A stretch of 64,000 nt of DNA from Sphingomonadales bacterium EhC05 (GCA_001650955.1 LXYP01000003.1:62001-126000); one strand, 5' to 3'; shown: positions 1 to 9,654, counted from the stretch's first letter. Notes: generated by a model not told the origin, from the sequence alone. Made by a program: numbers and translations.

Positions 1-1363
1 GCAGATCCTTGCTGTGATCCGCAATCCCGAAGGTAACGACACCCTTGGTGCCAGCAGGTTTCGGCTTGTCGCCAATGAAGCTGATGACAATTGGACTCTG
101 GTGGCAGGTAGCGGCGGTCGCGAACGGCGACATGATCTGAGACCGGCAGATGGCGGAGCGCTGGTTCTTGAATATGACCATCTCGCAAAACCGATCACGC
201 TGCGCCCGGCCACGGGAGCAATTGAGGCCAAATATTATAGCCGTCGCGATACTCAGGGATCGATAGCTTTGGCATCGCCGCCGCAGCAAGATGACGGATG
301 GGTGGTTGCGACGCCGGAAGAAGCGGGCTTCGATTCAGCTGCTCTTGAAGCGCTCACGAGAAAACTCGCGACTGCCGATCCGAGAAACCGCCGCCCGCAA
401 ATGATCCATTCCTTGCTGGTGGCGCGAGGAGGGAAGCTTGTTTTCGAGGAATATTTTTTCGGACATGACCGCAACATGCGTCATGATGTGCGTTCTGCCG
501 GCAAGGTCTTTGGTTCGGTGATGATCGGCGCGCTTCAGCAGAAAGGACATGCGATTGATGCGGCACATCGTCCGATTCCAGACATTCTCGAAAATGCAGG
601 GCAGGCGATCGACGACAAGCGAAAAGCTGATATCACACTCGGTCATTTGATGACGTTCACCAGCGGTCTGGATTGCGACGCGAATTCCGATTCCATCGGC
701 TCGGAGTCACGCATGTGGGAGCAGCAGGATGAGACAGACTATTGGCTTTATACCGCGCGACTTCCGATGCTCCATGATCCAGGCAATCGATATGCTTATT
801 GTTCCGGCAGCGCCAATCTCGTTGGGGCCAGTTTGGCCGCCGCGGGCGGCACGACGGTTTATGATCTATTTGATCGTCTGATCGCCAAACCTCTGAAATT
901 TGGACCCTATCACTGGGCTTTGGCGCCAAATGGTGAAGGTTATCTTGGCGGCGGCGCTTATATGCGACCGCGCGACATTCTCAAAATCGGCGCAATGTTC
1001 GCCGCTAATGGCGCATGGAATGGCAATCAGGTTATCGACGAAGCCTGGGTTAAAGAGTCGACTGCTCCCAAAGTGGCGATTTCTGCTCAAACCACTGGAA
1101 TGAGTCCGGAGCAATTCGGGAATAATTACTTCGGCGGCAGCCAAGCCTATATCTGGCGAACCGATGTCGTGAAGTCCGGCGAAACCAGCTATCGCTCCTA
1201 TGAAGCCAGCGGCAATGGCGGCCAATTGCTGATCATCGTCCCTGAGCTTGACCTGGTGGTCGGTTTCACCGGCGGGAATTACCGCATGGGTGGGATTTGG
1301 GGGCGCTGGCGAGATCAAATTGTGGGAGGTCACATCATAGCCGCGATGACAGACGCCAGGTGA
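1..1363 (+). CDS. Serine hydrolase, class C beta-lactamase/esterase family (5' end outside window)
   Basis: The frame is open from the window edge, so the true N-terminus probably lies upstream; the first usable internal start is a GTG at 14, and residue numbers here count from it. After an N-terminal stretch of about 100 residues comes a beta-lactamase-like (DD-peptidase/esterase fold) domain. It has an SxxK motif (S161-AGK164) and a Y-C-S motif near residue 262 in the usual YxN place, followed by a C-terminal GNGGQ loop typical of family VIII-like esterases rather than true AmpC. Such enzymes hydrolyse esters, peptides or lactams; the substrate cannot be read from sequence. It converges on the PLP lyase gene. 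Family is clear, function is not. Confidence 0.8.
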   Translation, partial: QILAVIRNPEGNDTLGASRFRLVANEADDNWTLVAGSGGRERRHDLRPADGGALVLEYDHLAKPITLRPATGAIEAKYYSRRDTQGSIALASPPQQDDGWVVATPEEAGFDSAALEALTRKLATADPRNRRPQMIHSLLVARGGKLVFEEYFFGHDRNMRHDVRSAGKVFGSVMIGALQQKGHAIDAAHRPIPDILENAGQAIDDKRKADITLGHLMTFTSGLDCDANSDSIGSESRMWEQQDETDYWLYTARLPMLHDPGNRYAYCSGSANLVGASLAAAGGTTVYDLFDRLIAKPLKFGPYHWALAPNGEGYLGGGAYMRPRDILKIGAMFAANGAWNGNQVIDEAWVKESTAPKVAISAQTTGMSPEQFGNNYFGGSQAYIWRTDVVKSGETSYRSYEASGNGGQLLIIVPELDLVVGFTGGNYRMGGIWGRWRDQIVGGHIIAAMTDAR

Positions 1364-1589
1364 TCTTCGATATTGCCCCGTCCGTTGATTAGAATGCGAT
1401 CATCATCGTCATGAAATTTGCGATCTTTTGGCCCTTCTGTTGATGGGCAGGCGATCGGTGGCTCAATGCATCAATGCCCTGATTGCGGTGAACAGGAATC
1501 ACCGAACATCCCAATTCCAGTATTCGCTTCTGCCCCCATAGCGGATGCTGGAATTGCGGCAGATTCATCACCTAAGGGGGTAGATGATT

Positions 1590-2852
1590 TCAACTATATC
1601 GAACCTCAACCTCTTCAGCAGGCTTGGTCTCTTCTGCGCCAGCAACAGTTTTAACACTGGCGGCCAAATCTTCGATATAGGAATCGATAAATTCGGAGTG
1701 GCGCGGCGACAGCATGAGATGGAGGCTTGGCGGCTCAATCGTGGCCGATGTGAACCAGCCTTTGCGGTACATTTCGCCATAGATGGCAAATATATTATAT
1801 TTCGGATGCCGGAATGCAATCAGTCCGAGAATGGGATTGCCCAGAATTTCGAAACCCAAAGCCTTTGCCGCTTCCTCCACTTTTTCTCTGGTGGCGCATA
1901 CTTCGCCCTGAAGGCGACGATATCCATCCACACCGAGATGGTTCATCACCGCCCAGGCAGCAGAGATGGCTCCGCCGGGCCGGGTACCGGCGAGAGTCGG
2001 AGTCTTCATCGGCGCGCCCGACCAGCAGGCAAAATCAAATGGCATAAATTCATATAATTCTTGTGAGCGGAATAAAACCGTTGATGCGCCCTTGGCGGCA
2101 TAGCCATATTTGTGGAGGTCTGCGCTCATTGATCGAACCGCAGGCACCTCAAAGTCAAATGCGGGAACCGGTACGCCATTCATCCGGGCAAAGGGTGCAA
2201 AATAGCCACCGACGCAGGCATCGACATGAAGCCAGATATTTTTCCGCTCCGCAACCGCACCCAGCTCGGTGATCGGGTCGATGATTCCGTGCGGGAAATT
2301 CGGTGCGGAACCGACCATCATGATCGTCTCGTCATCACAAGCAGCTGCCATCGCCTGCACATCTGCCTCGAACGACCCGTCGGTTTTCAGCGCGATCCGC
2401 CGCACTTCGATATCCATCAGCTGGCAGGCCTTGTCGAAGGCCAGATGAGCGGATTGCGGCAGGACAATATTGGCGCTTTCGCGGGCCTGACCATTGGCGC
2501 GGGCAAAGTCGCGTGCGGTCTTGATCGCCATCGTGATCGAGTCCGTCCCGCCTGAAGTCATCGCACCGGTGGAGCCAGCTGGTCCGTGCAACAGGTCCAA
2601 AGCCATGGAGATAACGTCGGCTTCCATTTGCGCCAATGACGGAAAGGCCGCCGGACCGAGCCCGTTTTCCGACATATAGGCGCTATAGGCCTCTTTCTGA
2701 ATTGCCGCAATTTCATCCCCGGCATTGAAAACATAGACGGCTGTTTTGCCCTCCCGCCACTTGGCATCTCCGTTTCCGCGCTCGAGCAAGTCGGTTTTTA
2801 CATCAGCCCATTGCCGTCCAGTCTTTGGCATTTTCATGACTTCATTCTCCAT
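1590..2852 (-). CDS. Sphingosine-1-phosphate lyase-like PLP-dependent carbon-carbon lyase (group II decarboxylase fold)
   Basis: 420 aa, cytosolic by appearance, with no membrane segment. The group II PLP-decarboxylase fold is plain: SGGTDS near residues 100-105, HVDAC at 209-213 (the Asp that contacts the pyridine nitrogen), and SADLHKYG at 243-250 with K248 as the expected Schiff-base lysine. The stretches MEADV, VGSAPNFPHGIIDP and HVDACVGG resemble the S1P lyase (Dpl1) branch more than glutamate or tyrosine decarboxylases. S1P lyase cleaves phosphorylated sphingoid bases to a fatty aldehyde and phosphoethanolamine. That would suit a sphingolipid-containing sphingomonad, but the substrate is inferred. 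The eukaryotic N-terminal membrane anchor is absent. No obvious operon partner. Confidence 0.82.
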   Translation of the reverse strand: MENEVMKMPKTGRQWADVKTDLLERGNGDAKWREGKTAVYVFNAGDEIAAIQKEAYSAYMSENGLGPAAFPSLAQMEADVISMALDLLHGPAGSTGAMTSGGTDSITMAIKTARDFARANGQARESANIVLPQSAHLAFDKACQLMDIEVRRIALKTDGSFEADVQAMAAACDDETIMMVGSAPNFPHGIIDPITELGAVAERKNIWLHVDACVGGYFAPFARMNGVPVPAFDFEVPAVRSMSADLHKYGYAAKGASTVLFRSQELYEFMPFDFACWSGAPMKTPTLAGTRPGGAISAAWAVMNHLGVDGYRRLQGEVCATREKVEEAAKALGFEILGNPILGLIAFRHPKYNIFAIYGEMYRKGWFTSATIEPPSLHLMLSPRHSEFIDSYIEDLAASVKTVAGAEETKPAEEVEVRYS

Positions 2853-3095
2853 GGCCGTCTTCGGTTTGCATCACTTTGTAACTTTGTAGAATTTTGCCCT
2901 GTCCGGCAACATTTGATTGCGCGCATGTTTGGCAGCGCCATTGTCGACTTGCGCCTAGCGCGGACATTGCCGTCATGTTCGCGATATCCTCAAAGCGGAC
3001 AGGAGAACTTATGACTGTAACGCGCGGATTGGTTCAGGGATGAACGTGAGACGGTCAGCTCTTGATTGCTGCTTTCAGAATGCTAGGTCAGGGCT

Positions 3096-3584
3096 ATGAA
3101 AATTAGAGCCGTCACTCCTGAAGATCATCGCGCGATCGGCCAGATCATCATGCCTGTGTTTCGGGCTGGAGAGACTTACGCTATCGATTCAAAAATCAGT
3201 GAAGCGGACGCTATGGCTTACTGGACGAGTGCCGAGAAAGAGACGTTCGTAGCCGAAATCGACGGAGAGGTCCTGGGTACTTATTACATCCGACCCAATC
3301 AAGCGGGCGGCGGGAGCCATATTTGCAATTGCGGATATATGACCAGCGCGCACGCTGCGGGACGGGGTATCGCCAGCGCAATGTGCGAACATTCGATAGA
3401 ATATGCAAAGTCGGCCGGTTTCAAGGGAATGCAGTACAATTTCGTGGTGGACAAAAATATTGGAGCCATTCGACTTTGGAAGAAGTTCGGCTTTGACGTT
3501 GTCGGACGTCTACCAGAAGCGTTTCATCACCCATCAGATGGCTATATTGACGCACTGGTAATGTATCGCTCGATTCTAAGCTGA
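3096..3584 (+). CDS. GNAT family N-acetyltransferase
   Basis: 162 aa, a single GNAT domain. The beta4-alpha3 acetyl-CoA pyrophosphate loop is seen as A-A-G-R-G-I-A-S-A around residue 90, followed by the usual helix and the Y-N-F-V strand with an N-xxAIRLWKKFGF segment (residues 125-145), typical of the C-terminal half of GNATs. It transfers an acetyl group from acetyl-CoA to an amine; the acceptor is unknown. It stands alone, convergent with the racemase-like gene downstream. Confidence 0.85.
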   Translation: MKIRAVTPEDHRAIGQIIMPVFRAGETYAIDSKISEADAMAYWTSAEKETFVAEIDGEVLGTYYIRPNQAGGGSHICNCGYMTSAHAAGRGIASAMCEHSIEYAKSAGFKGMQYNFVVDKNIGAIRLWKKFGFDVVGRLPEAFHHPSDGYIDALVMYRSILS

Positions 3585-3660
3585 ATTTGGAACGCAACCC
3601 ACGTCTGTTTACGCCCGGAGCAGACATGCGCCCGATGTCCGCTATATTCCGAAAGTGGCG

Positions 3661-4362
3661 CTACTGCTCTTGCTCCAGAATGAATTTTGCAATGTCGTCA
3701 ACGTGGCACATCATACTATCGATTTTTGGCAATGCGGTATCGATATGGTTCAACAGGATGGGGAATTCCGTACAACCCAGAACCGCAGCTTCGGCACCTT
3801 TGGATTTAAGTTCTTCGATCAACTGGAGAAAATAATTGCGAGCTTCATCGGAAAATAGGCCGCGCGACATTTCTTGATATAATAGCGTTTGGATTTTCCG
3901 TCTCGGTTCTTGTTCAGGAATCACAACCTCAACCGAATAGAGATTTTCCAGCCTGGATCGGATAAAATCTCCTTCCATTGTATAGCGGGTGCCGAGCAGG
4001 CCGACCTTCTTGTGGCCTATTTTGCGAATATATCTGCCCACCGCATCACCGATGTGAAGGATCGGAATGTCCATCTTGTCCTGAACGTCTTCATATACGC
4101 GGTGCGGCGTATTCGCGCAAAAGGCGAGCCCTTCGCACCCCAGCGATTCGAGTTCTCTTCCGGTCTCGATCAAAATGTGGCTGATTTTCTGCCAGTCACC
4201 TGCTTTTTGCAGATCGTGAATTTCTTTCTGATTCAGATTAACAACGTAAAGGCGGGGATTGATATTGCTCTTGAAATGTTGATTCACTGCCATGTTCAAT
4301 TCGCGATAATAGTCGATTGTCGAAAGCCAGGACAGTCCTCCGAGTAGACCAAATTTCTTCAT
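3661..4362 (-). CDS. Aspartate/glutamate racemase family protein
   Basis: 233 aa from the ATG start chosen here; a TTG 15 bases upstream is possible but the family usually begins MKKxGLLGG. Two catalytic cysteines are in place: C82 in F-C-A-N-T and C197 in L-G-C-T-E, the hallmark of the cofactor-independent Asp/Glu/hydantoin racemase fold (two-base thiol chemistry). YgeA-like broad-specificity racemases have this layout. Substrate (Asp, Glu or another amino acid) is not determined. It is divergent from the exported aminopeptidase gene, so a shared promoter region of about 120 bases is possible. Confidence 0.85.
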   Translation of the reverse strand: MKKFGLLGGLSWLSTIDYYRELNMAVNQHFKSNINPRLYVVNLNQKEIHDLQKAGDWQKISHILIETGRELESLGCEGLAFCANTPHRVYEDVQDKMDIPILHIGDAVGRYIRKIGHKKVGLLGTRYTMEGDFIRSRLENLYSVEVVIPEQEPRRKIQTLLYQEMSRGLFSDEARNYFLQLIEELKSKGAEAAVLGCTEFPILLNHIDTALPKIDSMMCHVDDIAKFILEQEQ

Positions 4363-4486
4363 GACTGCCGTCCCCAAAATGACTGTGTTTCCGCCGCTCC
4401 GGGCAGTTCGAACTTGCTCTTTGCCTGCTCTTGCGCAAAGTTAGGATTTTGGTCAATCAGATAGCCGCAGCCACAGAGGATCGCTC

Positions 4487-6070
4487 ATGACAAAATTTCC
4501 GACTCAACGCCTGGCCCTATGTGCCGCGATTCCGCTTCTGGCAATGGCCGCCCCGGCACAGGCGCAGTCGGTCATCGGATCCGGTGTGCCAGCGAGTTTG
4601 AACGGGAACAGCCAAGAACGATCCATTGACTTCGCTGAGCAGGTGCCCGCATCTTCGGCTCTCATCATCCTGACCGAAAATGCAGAATTACCGGACGTCG
4701 CGGGCCTTTCTGTGGCGGAACGCAATTCGGTGGCGGCCGCTATTGCCGCCGCAGATTTCAAAGGGAAGCAAGGGCAGAGCCTGATGCTCCGGGGCATTGG
4801 TGAGCGTCCCTTGATCATGATTGTTGGAGCCGCACGGCCTGATGACAAAAGTCCCGACTGGCGCGCAGCCGCGGGCAGCGCCGTGCAGAAATTGATGAAG
4901 GAAGAGACTGAGCTGGCGATTGTCGGCGCACCTGATCCCGCAGCAATGGCAGAAGCAGCGCTAGGACTGGCACTCGGCCAATATCGATTTGATCGCTATC
5001 AATATGATGTCGAAAAAAATCCGGCCAGCCAAAAGATAATCATCGCCGGAACCGGCGCGGGCGAAGCCCAAATGCTTTGGGACAATCGTCAAAAACATCT
5101 TGCCGAAGGGGTGCGCTTCGTCCGTGATCTGCAGAGCGAACCGGCCAACGCGCTCTATCCGCAGAGCTTTGTCGAACGCACGCGTGCGGCCTTTGCCGGC
5201 ATCGCTAACGTGCGCATCGAAATTCTGGACGAAGCAGCGATGCGCAAACTGAATATGGGGGCCATTGTTGGCGTCGGTCAGGGCAGCCCGCGCGGGTCGC
5301 GGATGATGATCGTCAGCTATCGCGGAGCAAGCGGTCCGCCGCTAGCGCTGGTCGGGAAGGGCATTACTTTTGACACGGGCGGGATATCGATAAAACCGAA
5401 CAAGGGCATGTGGGCGATGAAGGCGGATATGTCGGGAGCCGCCGCTGTGATGGGGACTGCATTGTCGCTGGCCAAAAGCCGTGCGCCGGTGAATGTCGTC
5501 GCGGTGGCAGCACTGGCGGAAAATATGCCCGGTGCCAATGCCCAGCGCCCCGGCGATGTCGTGCGTACCTATGGCGGCAAGACGATAGAAATACTCAGCA
5601 CCGATGCCGAGGGGCGGCTGGTGCTCGCCGATGCGGTGCAATATGTGGCGGATCGATACAAGCCTTTTGCATTGGTTGATATTGCGACGCTCACCGGCTC
5701 CGTCGGGCGGGCCCTGGGTGATCAATATGCCGGTCTGTTCGCGCGCGAAGATGCGGTGGCAGACCAGCTGCTCAACGCTGCCGCGGAAAGCGGAGAACAT
5801 CTATGGAGATTACCGCTCCATCCGGCCTATGCGAAAGCCGTGCGTTCGGACATTGCCGATGTCAAGAATTCGGGCGTCACCGATGCGCCCGGTGCCAGTG
5901 CCGGCGCGCATTTCATCGGCTATTTCATCGATGAATCGCTGCCCTGGGCGCATCTTGATATTGCCGGTGTGGATTGGAACAGTTCCTCGCGACCGCTGTC
6001 TCCCAAAGGCGCATCCGGCTTTGGCGTGCGTCTGCTGGATCAACTGGCGCGCGACTGGAAAGCAGAATAG
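4487..6070 (+). CDS. Exported leucyl aminopeptidase (peptidase family M17)
   Basis: 527 aa. The N-terminus is a clear Sec signal peptide with a likely cut after the A-Q-A at residue 26, which is unusual because the textbook PepA is cytosolic; this one should act in the periplasm. The M17 catalytic domain follows: V-G-K-G-I-T-F-D-T-G-G near residue 290 (metal-binding Lys and Asp), M-K-x-D-M-S-G-A near 312, and T-D-A-E-G-R near 370 (metal ligands plus the bicarbonate-binding Arg). It removes N-terminal residues from peptides using two metal ions. Length fits the family plus leader. Single-gene unit. Confidence 0.9.
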   Translation: MTKFPTQRLALCAAIPLLAMAAPAQAQSVIGSGVPASLNGNSQERSIDFAEQVPASSALIILTENAELPDVAGLSVAERNSVAAAIAAADFKGKQGQSLMLRGIGERPLIMIVGAARPDDKSPDWRAAAGSAVQKLMKEETELAIVGAPDPAAMAEAALGLALGQYRFDRYQYDVEKNPASQKIIIAGTGAGEAQMLWDNRQKHLAEGVRFVRDLQSEPANALYPQSFVERTRAAFAGIANVRIEILDEAAMRKLNMGAIVGVGQGSPRGSRMMIVSYRGASGPPLALVGKGITFDTGGISIKPNKGMWAMKADMSGAAAVMGTALSLAKSRAPVNVVAVAALAENMPGANAQRPGDVVRTYGGKTIEILSTDAEGRLVLADAVQYVADRYKPFALVDIATLTGSVGRALGDQYAGLFAREDAVADQLLNAAAESGEHLWRLPLHPAYAKAVRSDIADVKNSGVTDAPGASAGAHFIGYFIDESLPWAHLDIAGVDWNSSSRPLSPKGASGFGVRLLDQLARDWKAE

Positions 6071-6578
6071 ATATTTGGAATGATGAAGGCATTTGCCGAT
6101 GATCGAATCCATTTCCACGCGCCTATTGGGCTATTCCTAGACCTCCGTCTCAATTGACAAGGGTTCCGTCTTTATTTTTCGAATGGGCCGGCGTGCAACC
6201 AGACAAGGAGAGACAATTCGCGGGCAATATTGGCGCTCCGTATTAAACCGTTCCCAATATTTCCTTTCCGCTCAAGGCGGGCGCTCGGTAATCATGGATT
6301 TTCCATTTGGTGGTAAATCCGAAAGAGAGGAGCCCAGCGTCCGGCCCTTGCGAACAATATTTTCTCGGCAATGGGTAACGGTCGATTTGACCGGCGTGCT
6401 CCGACAGTCGCATGATATTTTTTCAATGCCTTCGCCATCAATTGGTGCCATAGTCTGAACATCAACAATTCAAAAGGGTATGCATGTTGTTATCGGGAGA
6501 AAAGATACCCACGATTGCGATTAATTTGGCGGTTACCGAACCAGGTCGATCAGATGCTGCACCCTTCAGGAAGATTAA
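6071..6578 (+). other. 508-base gap upstream of the glycerol ABC operon
   Basis: No convincing gene. A 91-codon open frame (6183-6458) has no recognisable fold or ribosome site. An 8-bp inverted pair, AATATTGG at 6226-6233 and CCAATATT at 6254-6261, is the most regular structure. The last 100 bases are AT-richer and should hold the operon promoter. AGGAAG lies just before the glpS start. Confidence 0.4.
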
Positions 6579-7676
6579 ATGAGCTTGCGACTGCAGGACG
6601 TTTCAAAAATATCTAACGGTGAAACCCATATTTTCCCTACCGATATCGAATTGCAAAAAGGGACGATGAACGTACTTCTCGGACCAACATCATCGGGCAA
6701 GACGTCCTTGATGCGTCTCATGGCCGGCTTAGACAAACCCGATACCGGCAAAATATATTGGGAAGAGCAAGACGTAACCAACCAGCGCGTGCAGGATCGC
6801 GATATTGCGATGGTGTATCAACAATTCGTCAACTATCCCGCGATGACCGTCTATGAAAATATTGCTTCTCCGCTAAAATTGCAGAAGAAATGCGCTGCGG
6901 ACATTGATGCGAAGGTGCGGGAAATGGCTGAGCTGTTGCAACTTACATCTATTCTGGATCGTAAGCCGAACGAAATATCGGGTGGGCAGCAACAGAGATG
7001 CGCCATGGCGCGGGCTCTCGCGAAAGATGTCGGACTGGTGCTGATGGACGAACCGCTGGCCAATCTCGATTACAAGCTGCGTGAGGAGCTGCGTATCGAG
7101 ATCCCGCGGCTGTTTGAGGCGTCGGGCAGTATTTTCGTTTACGCAACAACCGAACCGGAAGAGGCTTTGCTGCTAGGCGGGAACACCGCGACTCTTTGGG
7201 AAGGCCGCATCACCCAAGTCGCGCCAGCGATGGATGTCTATCGCAATCCGGTGGATGAGATCACCGCGCGGGTCTATTCCGACCCGCCGATGAATTTTGT
7301 TTCAGTGAAAAAACAAGGTGCCTTTGTTCACTTTCCTAACGGGCAATCGGCCAAAGCGCATGATGATTTGGCAAGCCTGCCCGATGGTGCATATCGGGCC
7401 GGATTTCGGGCGCATCATATCGCCTTGGGTGATAATCTAGCGGGTGCGATCACATTTGACGCACAGCTGATTGTCACTGAGCTGACCGGATCAGACACTT
7501 TTGTTCACCTCGACACGATGGATGAAAGATGGATCGGTCTGGTTTCAGGGCTGCAGGCGTTTGAGGTTGGGCAAATGCTAAAAGTCTGCCTGAGCCCCGA
7601 CAATATCTTCTATTTCGACAAGGATAATGAACTGGTTTTTTCGCCCCATTCCGAGCCTGAAATGTCGAGGGCATAG
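6579..7676 (+). CDS. glpS: Glycerol-type ABC importer, ATP-binding subunit 1
   Basis: 365 aa, an ABC ATPase of the sugar-importer (MalK/UgpC) class with a C-terminal OB/TOBE-like regulatory region from about residue 235. Walker A is G-P-T-S-S-G-K-T (35-42), signature I-S-G-G-Q (133-137), Walker B L-V-L-M-D-E (153-158). The switch histidine is missing: the H-loop reads Y-A-T-T-E-P with Thr191 where MalK-type proteins have His. First gene of a six-gene run whose order (two ATPases, two permeases, a DUF2160 protein, a binding protein) matches the glpSTPQUV glycerol importer known in Rhizobium leguminosarum; the name rests on that match. AGGAAG precedes the ATG. Confidence 0.85.
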   Translation: MSLRLQDVSKISNGETHIFPTDIELQKGTMNVLLGPTSSGKTSLMRLMAGLDKPDTGKIYWEEQDVTNQRVQDRDIAMVYQQFVNYPAMTVYENIASPLKLQKKCAADIDAKVREMAELLQLTSILDRKPNEISGGQQQRCAMARALAKDVGLVLMDEPLANLDYKLREELRIEIPRLFEASGSIFVYATTEPEEALLLGGNTATLWEGRITQVAPAMDVYRNPVDEITARVYSDPPMNFVSVKKQGAFVHFPNGQSAKAHDDLASLPDGAYRAGFRAHHIALGDNLAGAITFDAQLIVTELTGSDTFVHLDTMDERWIGLVSGLQAFEVGQMLKVCLSPDNIFYFDKDNELVFSPHSEPEMSRA

Positions 7677-7678
7677 AT

Positions 7679-8779
7679 TTGGCATCCGTAACTCTCGAAA
7701 ACCTGGCGCATAGCTATCGCCCAAACCCGGGTGAGGATAATGACTTCGCGCTGAAAGAGGTAAATTATACTTGGGAAGACGGCCGCGCCTACGCGCTGCT
7801 GGGGCCCAGTGGATGCGGGAAAACGACATTGCTCAACTTAATCTCCGGCCTGCTCACGCCAACTCATGGACGTGTCCTGTTTGGCGATGAAGACGTGACC
7901 GCATCGTCAACAGCTGACCGCAATATTGCGCAAGTTTTCCAATTTCCAGTTGTCTACGACACGATGACGGTCGAACAGAATTTGGCTTTCCCGCTGCGTA
8001 ATCGCCGGATGGAAGCAAGCTATGTTGCGGAACGCGTCGCGCGCATAGCCAAGATGATTGGGCTGGAAGCTGATCTCAAGAAAAAGGCCCGCGGGCTCAC
8101 TTCAGATTTGAAGCAGAAGATATCATTGGCGCGCGGGATGGTGCGCGATGACGTGAATGCCATTCTGTTCGACGAACCTTTGACGGTTATCGATCCGCAT
8201 ATGAAATGGGAATTGCGGACGCAGCTAAAGTCATTGCACCGCGAATTTGGTCACACGATGATCTATGTCACCCATGATCAGACAGAAGCGCTTACTTTCG
8301 CGGAAAAAGTTGTAGTGATGCACGAAGGCCGAGTGGTGCAAATCGGAACACCAAAAGAGCTGTTTGAAACGCCCGCACATAGTTTTGTCGGCTATTTTAT
8401 CGGATCTCCGGGGATGAATTTCATTCCAGTCACCGTTGCTGGAAACATAATACAAATGGGGGACCGAACAATCCATCTGGCTCACGATTACGGGACTCCA
8501 AGCGGAGAGTTGAAATTGGGCATCCGACCGGAGTTTGTTCGGCTTACAAAAGGTGACGGACTGCCGATACGGATAAACCGGGTTCAGGATGCGGGTCGGC
8601 ATAAATTTGTCAACGCCACATTGTTCGATACCGAAATCAACATCGCTGTGGATGAAGGGTGCGAGATTGAAGCAGACATGACCAGTGTGAATCTTGACGC
8701 CGAAAAAATCAGCATATTTTGTGACGATTGGCGGATCGATGGCAAGTCTGCAGGCCATGTTGAGGGAAGTGCAACCTGA
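7679..8779 (+). CDS. glpT: Glycerol-type ABC importer, ATP-binding subunit 2
   Basis: 366 aa, starting at TTG two bases after the glpS stop, so probably translated by coupling. Walker A is G-P-S-G-C-G-K-T-T (42-50), Q-loop Gln88, Walker B A-I-L-F-D-E (161-166), and the switch His199 in V-T-H-D-Q is present. The signature is degenerate: where LSGGQ is expected it reads L-T-S-D-L (140-144), so both glycines are lost. With glpS it should form a heterodimer with one consensus and one degenerate ATP site. Do not confuse it with the GlpT glycerol-3-phosphate antiporter of E. coli, which is unrelated. Confidence 0.85.
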   Translation: MASVTLENLAHSYRPNPGEDNDFALKEVNYTWEDGRAYALLGPSGCGKTTLLNLISGLLTPTHGRVLFGDEDVTASSTADRNIAQVFQFPVVYDTMTVEQNLAFPLRNRRMEASYVAERVARIAKMIGLEADLKKKARGLTSDLKQKISLARGMVRDDVNAILFDEPLTVIDPHMKWELRTQLKSLHREFGHTMIYVTHDQTEALTFAEKVVVMHEGRVVQIGTPKELFETPAHSFVGYFIGSPGMNFIPVTVAGNIIQMGDRTIHLAHDYGTPSGELKLGIRPEFVRLTKGDGLPIRINRVQDAGRHKFVNATLFDTEINIAVDEGCEIEADMTSVNLDAEKISIFCDDWRIDGKSAGHVEGSAT

Positions 8780-9654
8780 TGGGAAAGACCGTCAACCAAC
8801 GCGCATGGTTTCTGGTAATACCTGTCTTGATACTGGTCGCATTCTCATCAATCATTCCGATGATGACGGTGGTCAACTATTCGTTCCAGGATACATTTGG
8901 CGGGAATGAGTTTTTCTGGGTTGGTCTCGAATGGTATCGCGAATTGCTCCATTCCGAAAGGCTGTGGGACGCATTTGGACGGCAGTTGCTCTTCTCGTTC
9001 ATCATTCTGCTGATCGAAGTGCCGCTCGGTATATTGGTGGCCTTGAGCATGCCCAAAAAAGGGATGGCAGCCTCAATCTGCCTCGTTCTCATGTCATTGC
9101 CCTTGTTGATTCCCTACAATGTTGTCGGCACAATTTGGCAAGTTTTCGGGCGTCCGGATATCGGGTTGCTCGGTCGAACTTTGTCTGATTTGGGCATTTC
9201 CTATAATTATTCACAAAATGCCTTTGATGCCTGGGCGACCGTGATAGCGATGGATGTGTGGCACTGGACTTCTTTGGTCGCGCTGCTCTGTTATGCCGGG
9301 CTTCGGTCGATTCCGAATGCCTATTATCAGGCCGCGATGATTGATCAGGCGAGCCGGTGGAGCGTCTTTCGCTATATCGAATTGCCGAAGATGCGAGGTG
9401 TCTTGATGATCGCCGTCTTGCTGCGTTTCATGGACAGTTTCATGATTTACACCGAGCCTTTTGTGCTCACTGGTGGCGGTCCCGGAAACGCCACGACCTT
9501 CCTCTCCATTGATCTGGTCAAAATGGCGCTCGGGCAATTTGATTTGGGACCAGCTGCGGCATTTTCGCTGATGTACTTCCTCGTCATTCTGCTCATTTCC
9601 TATGTGTTCTATACGGTCATGATATCTGCCGACAAAGACGAGGAACGATCATGA
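8779..9654 (+). CDS. glpP: Glycerol-type ABC importer, permease subunit 1
   Basis: 291 aa, about six hydrophobic segments, MalF/UgpA-like inner-membrane permease. The cytoplasmic EAA loop that docks on the ATPase is seen around residues 178-205 (A-A-M-I-D-Q-A-S, then F-R-Y-I-E-L-P). Its ATG overlaps the glpT stop by one base (TGATG), so translation is coupled. Pairs with the next permease to form the transmembrane path. Confidence 0.88.
   Translation: MGKTVNQRAWFLVIPVLILVAFSSIIPMMTVVNYSFQDTFGGNEFFWVGLEWYRELLHSERLWDAFGRQLLFSFIILLIEVPLGILVALSMPKKGMAASICLVLMSLPLLIPYNVVGTIWQVFGRPDIGLLGRTLSDLGISYNYSQNAFDAWATVIAMDVWHWTSLVALLCYAGLRSIPNAYYQAAMIDQASRWSVFRYIELPKMRGVLMIAVLLRFMDSFMIYTEPFVLTGGGPGNATTFLSIDLVKMALGQFDLGPAAAFSLMYFLVILLISYVFYTVMISADKDEERS

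Noticed and set aside
6183-6458. 91-codon open frame upstream of the glycerol operon
   Set aside because: No ribosome site, no signal or fold seen, composition like non-coding neighbours.
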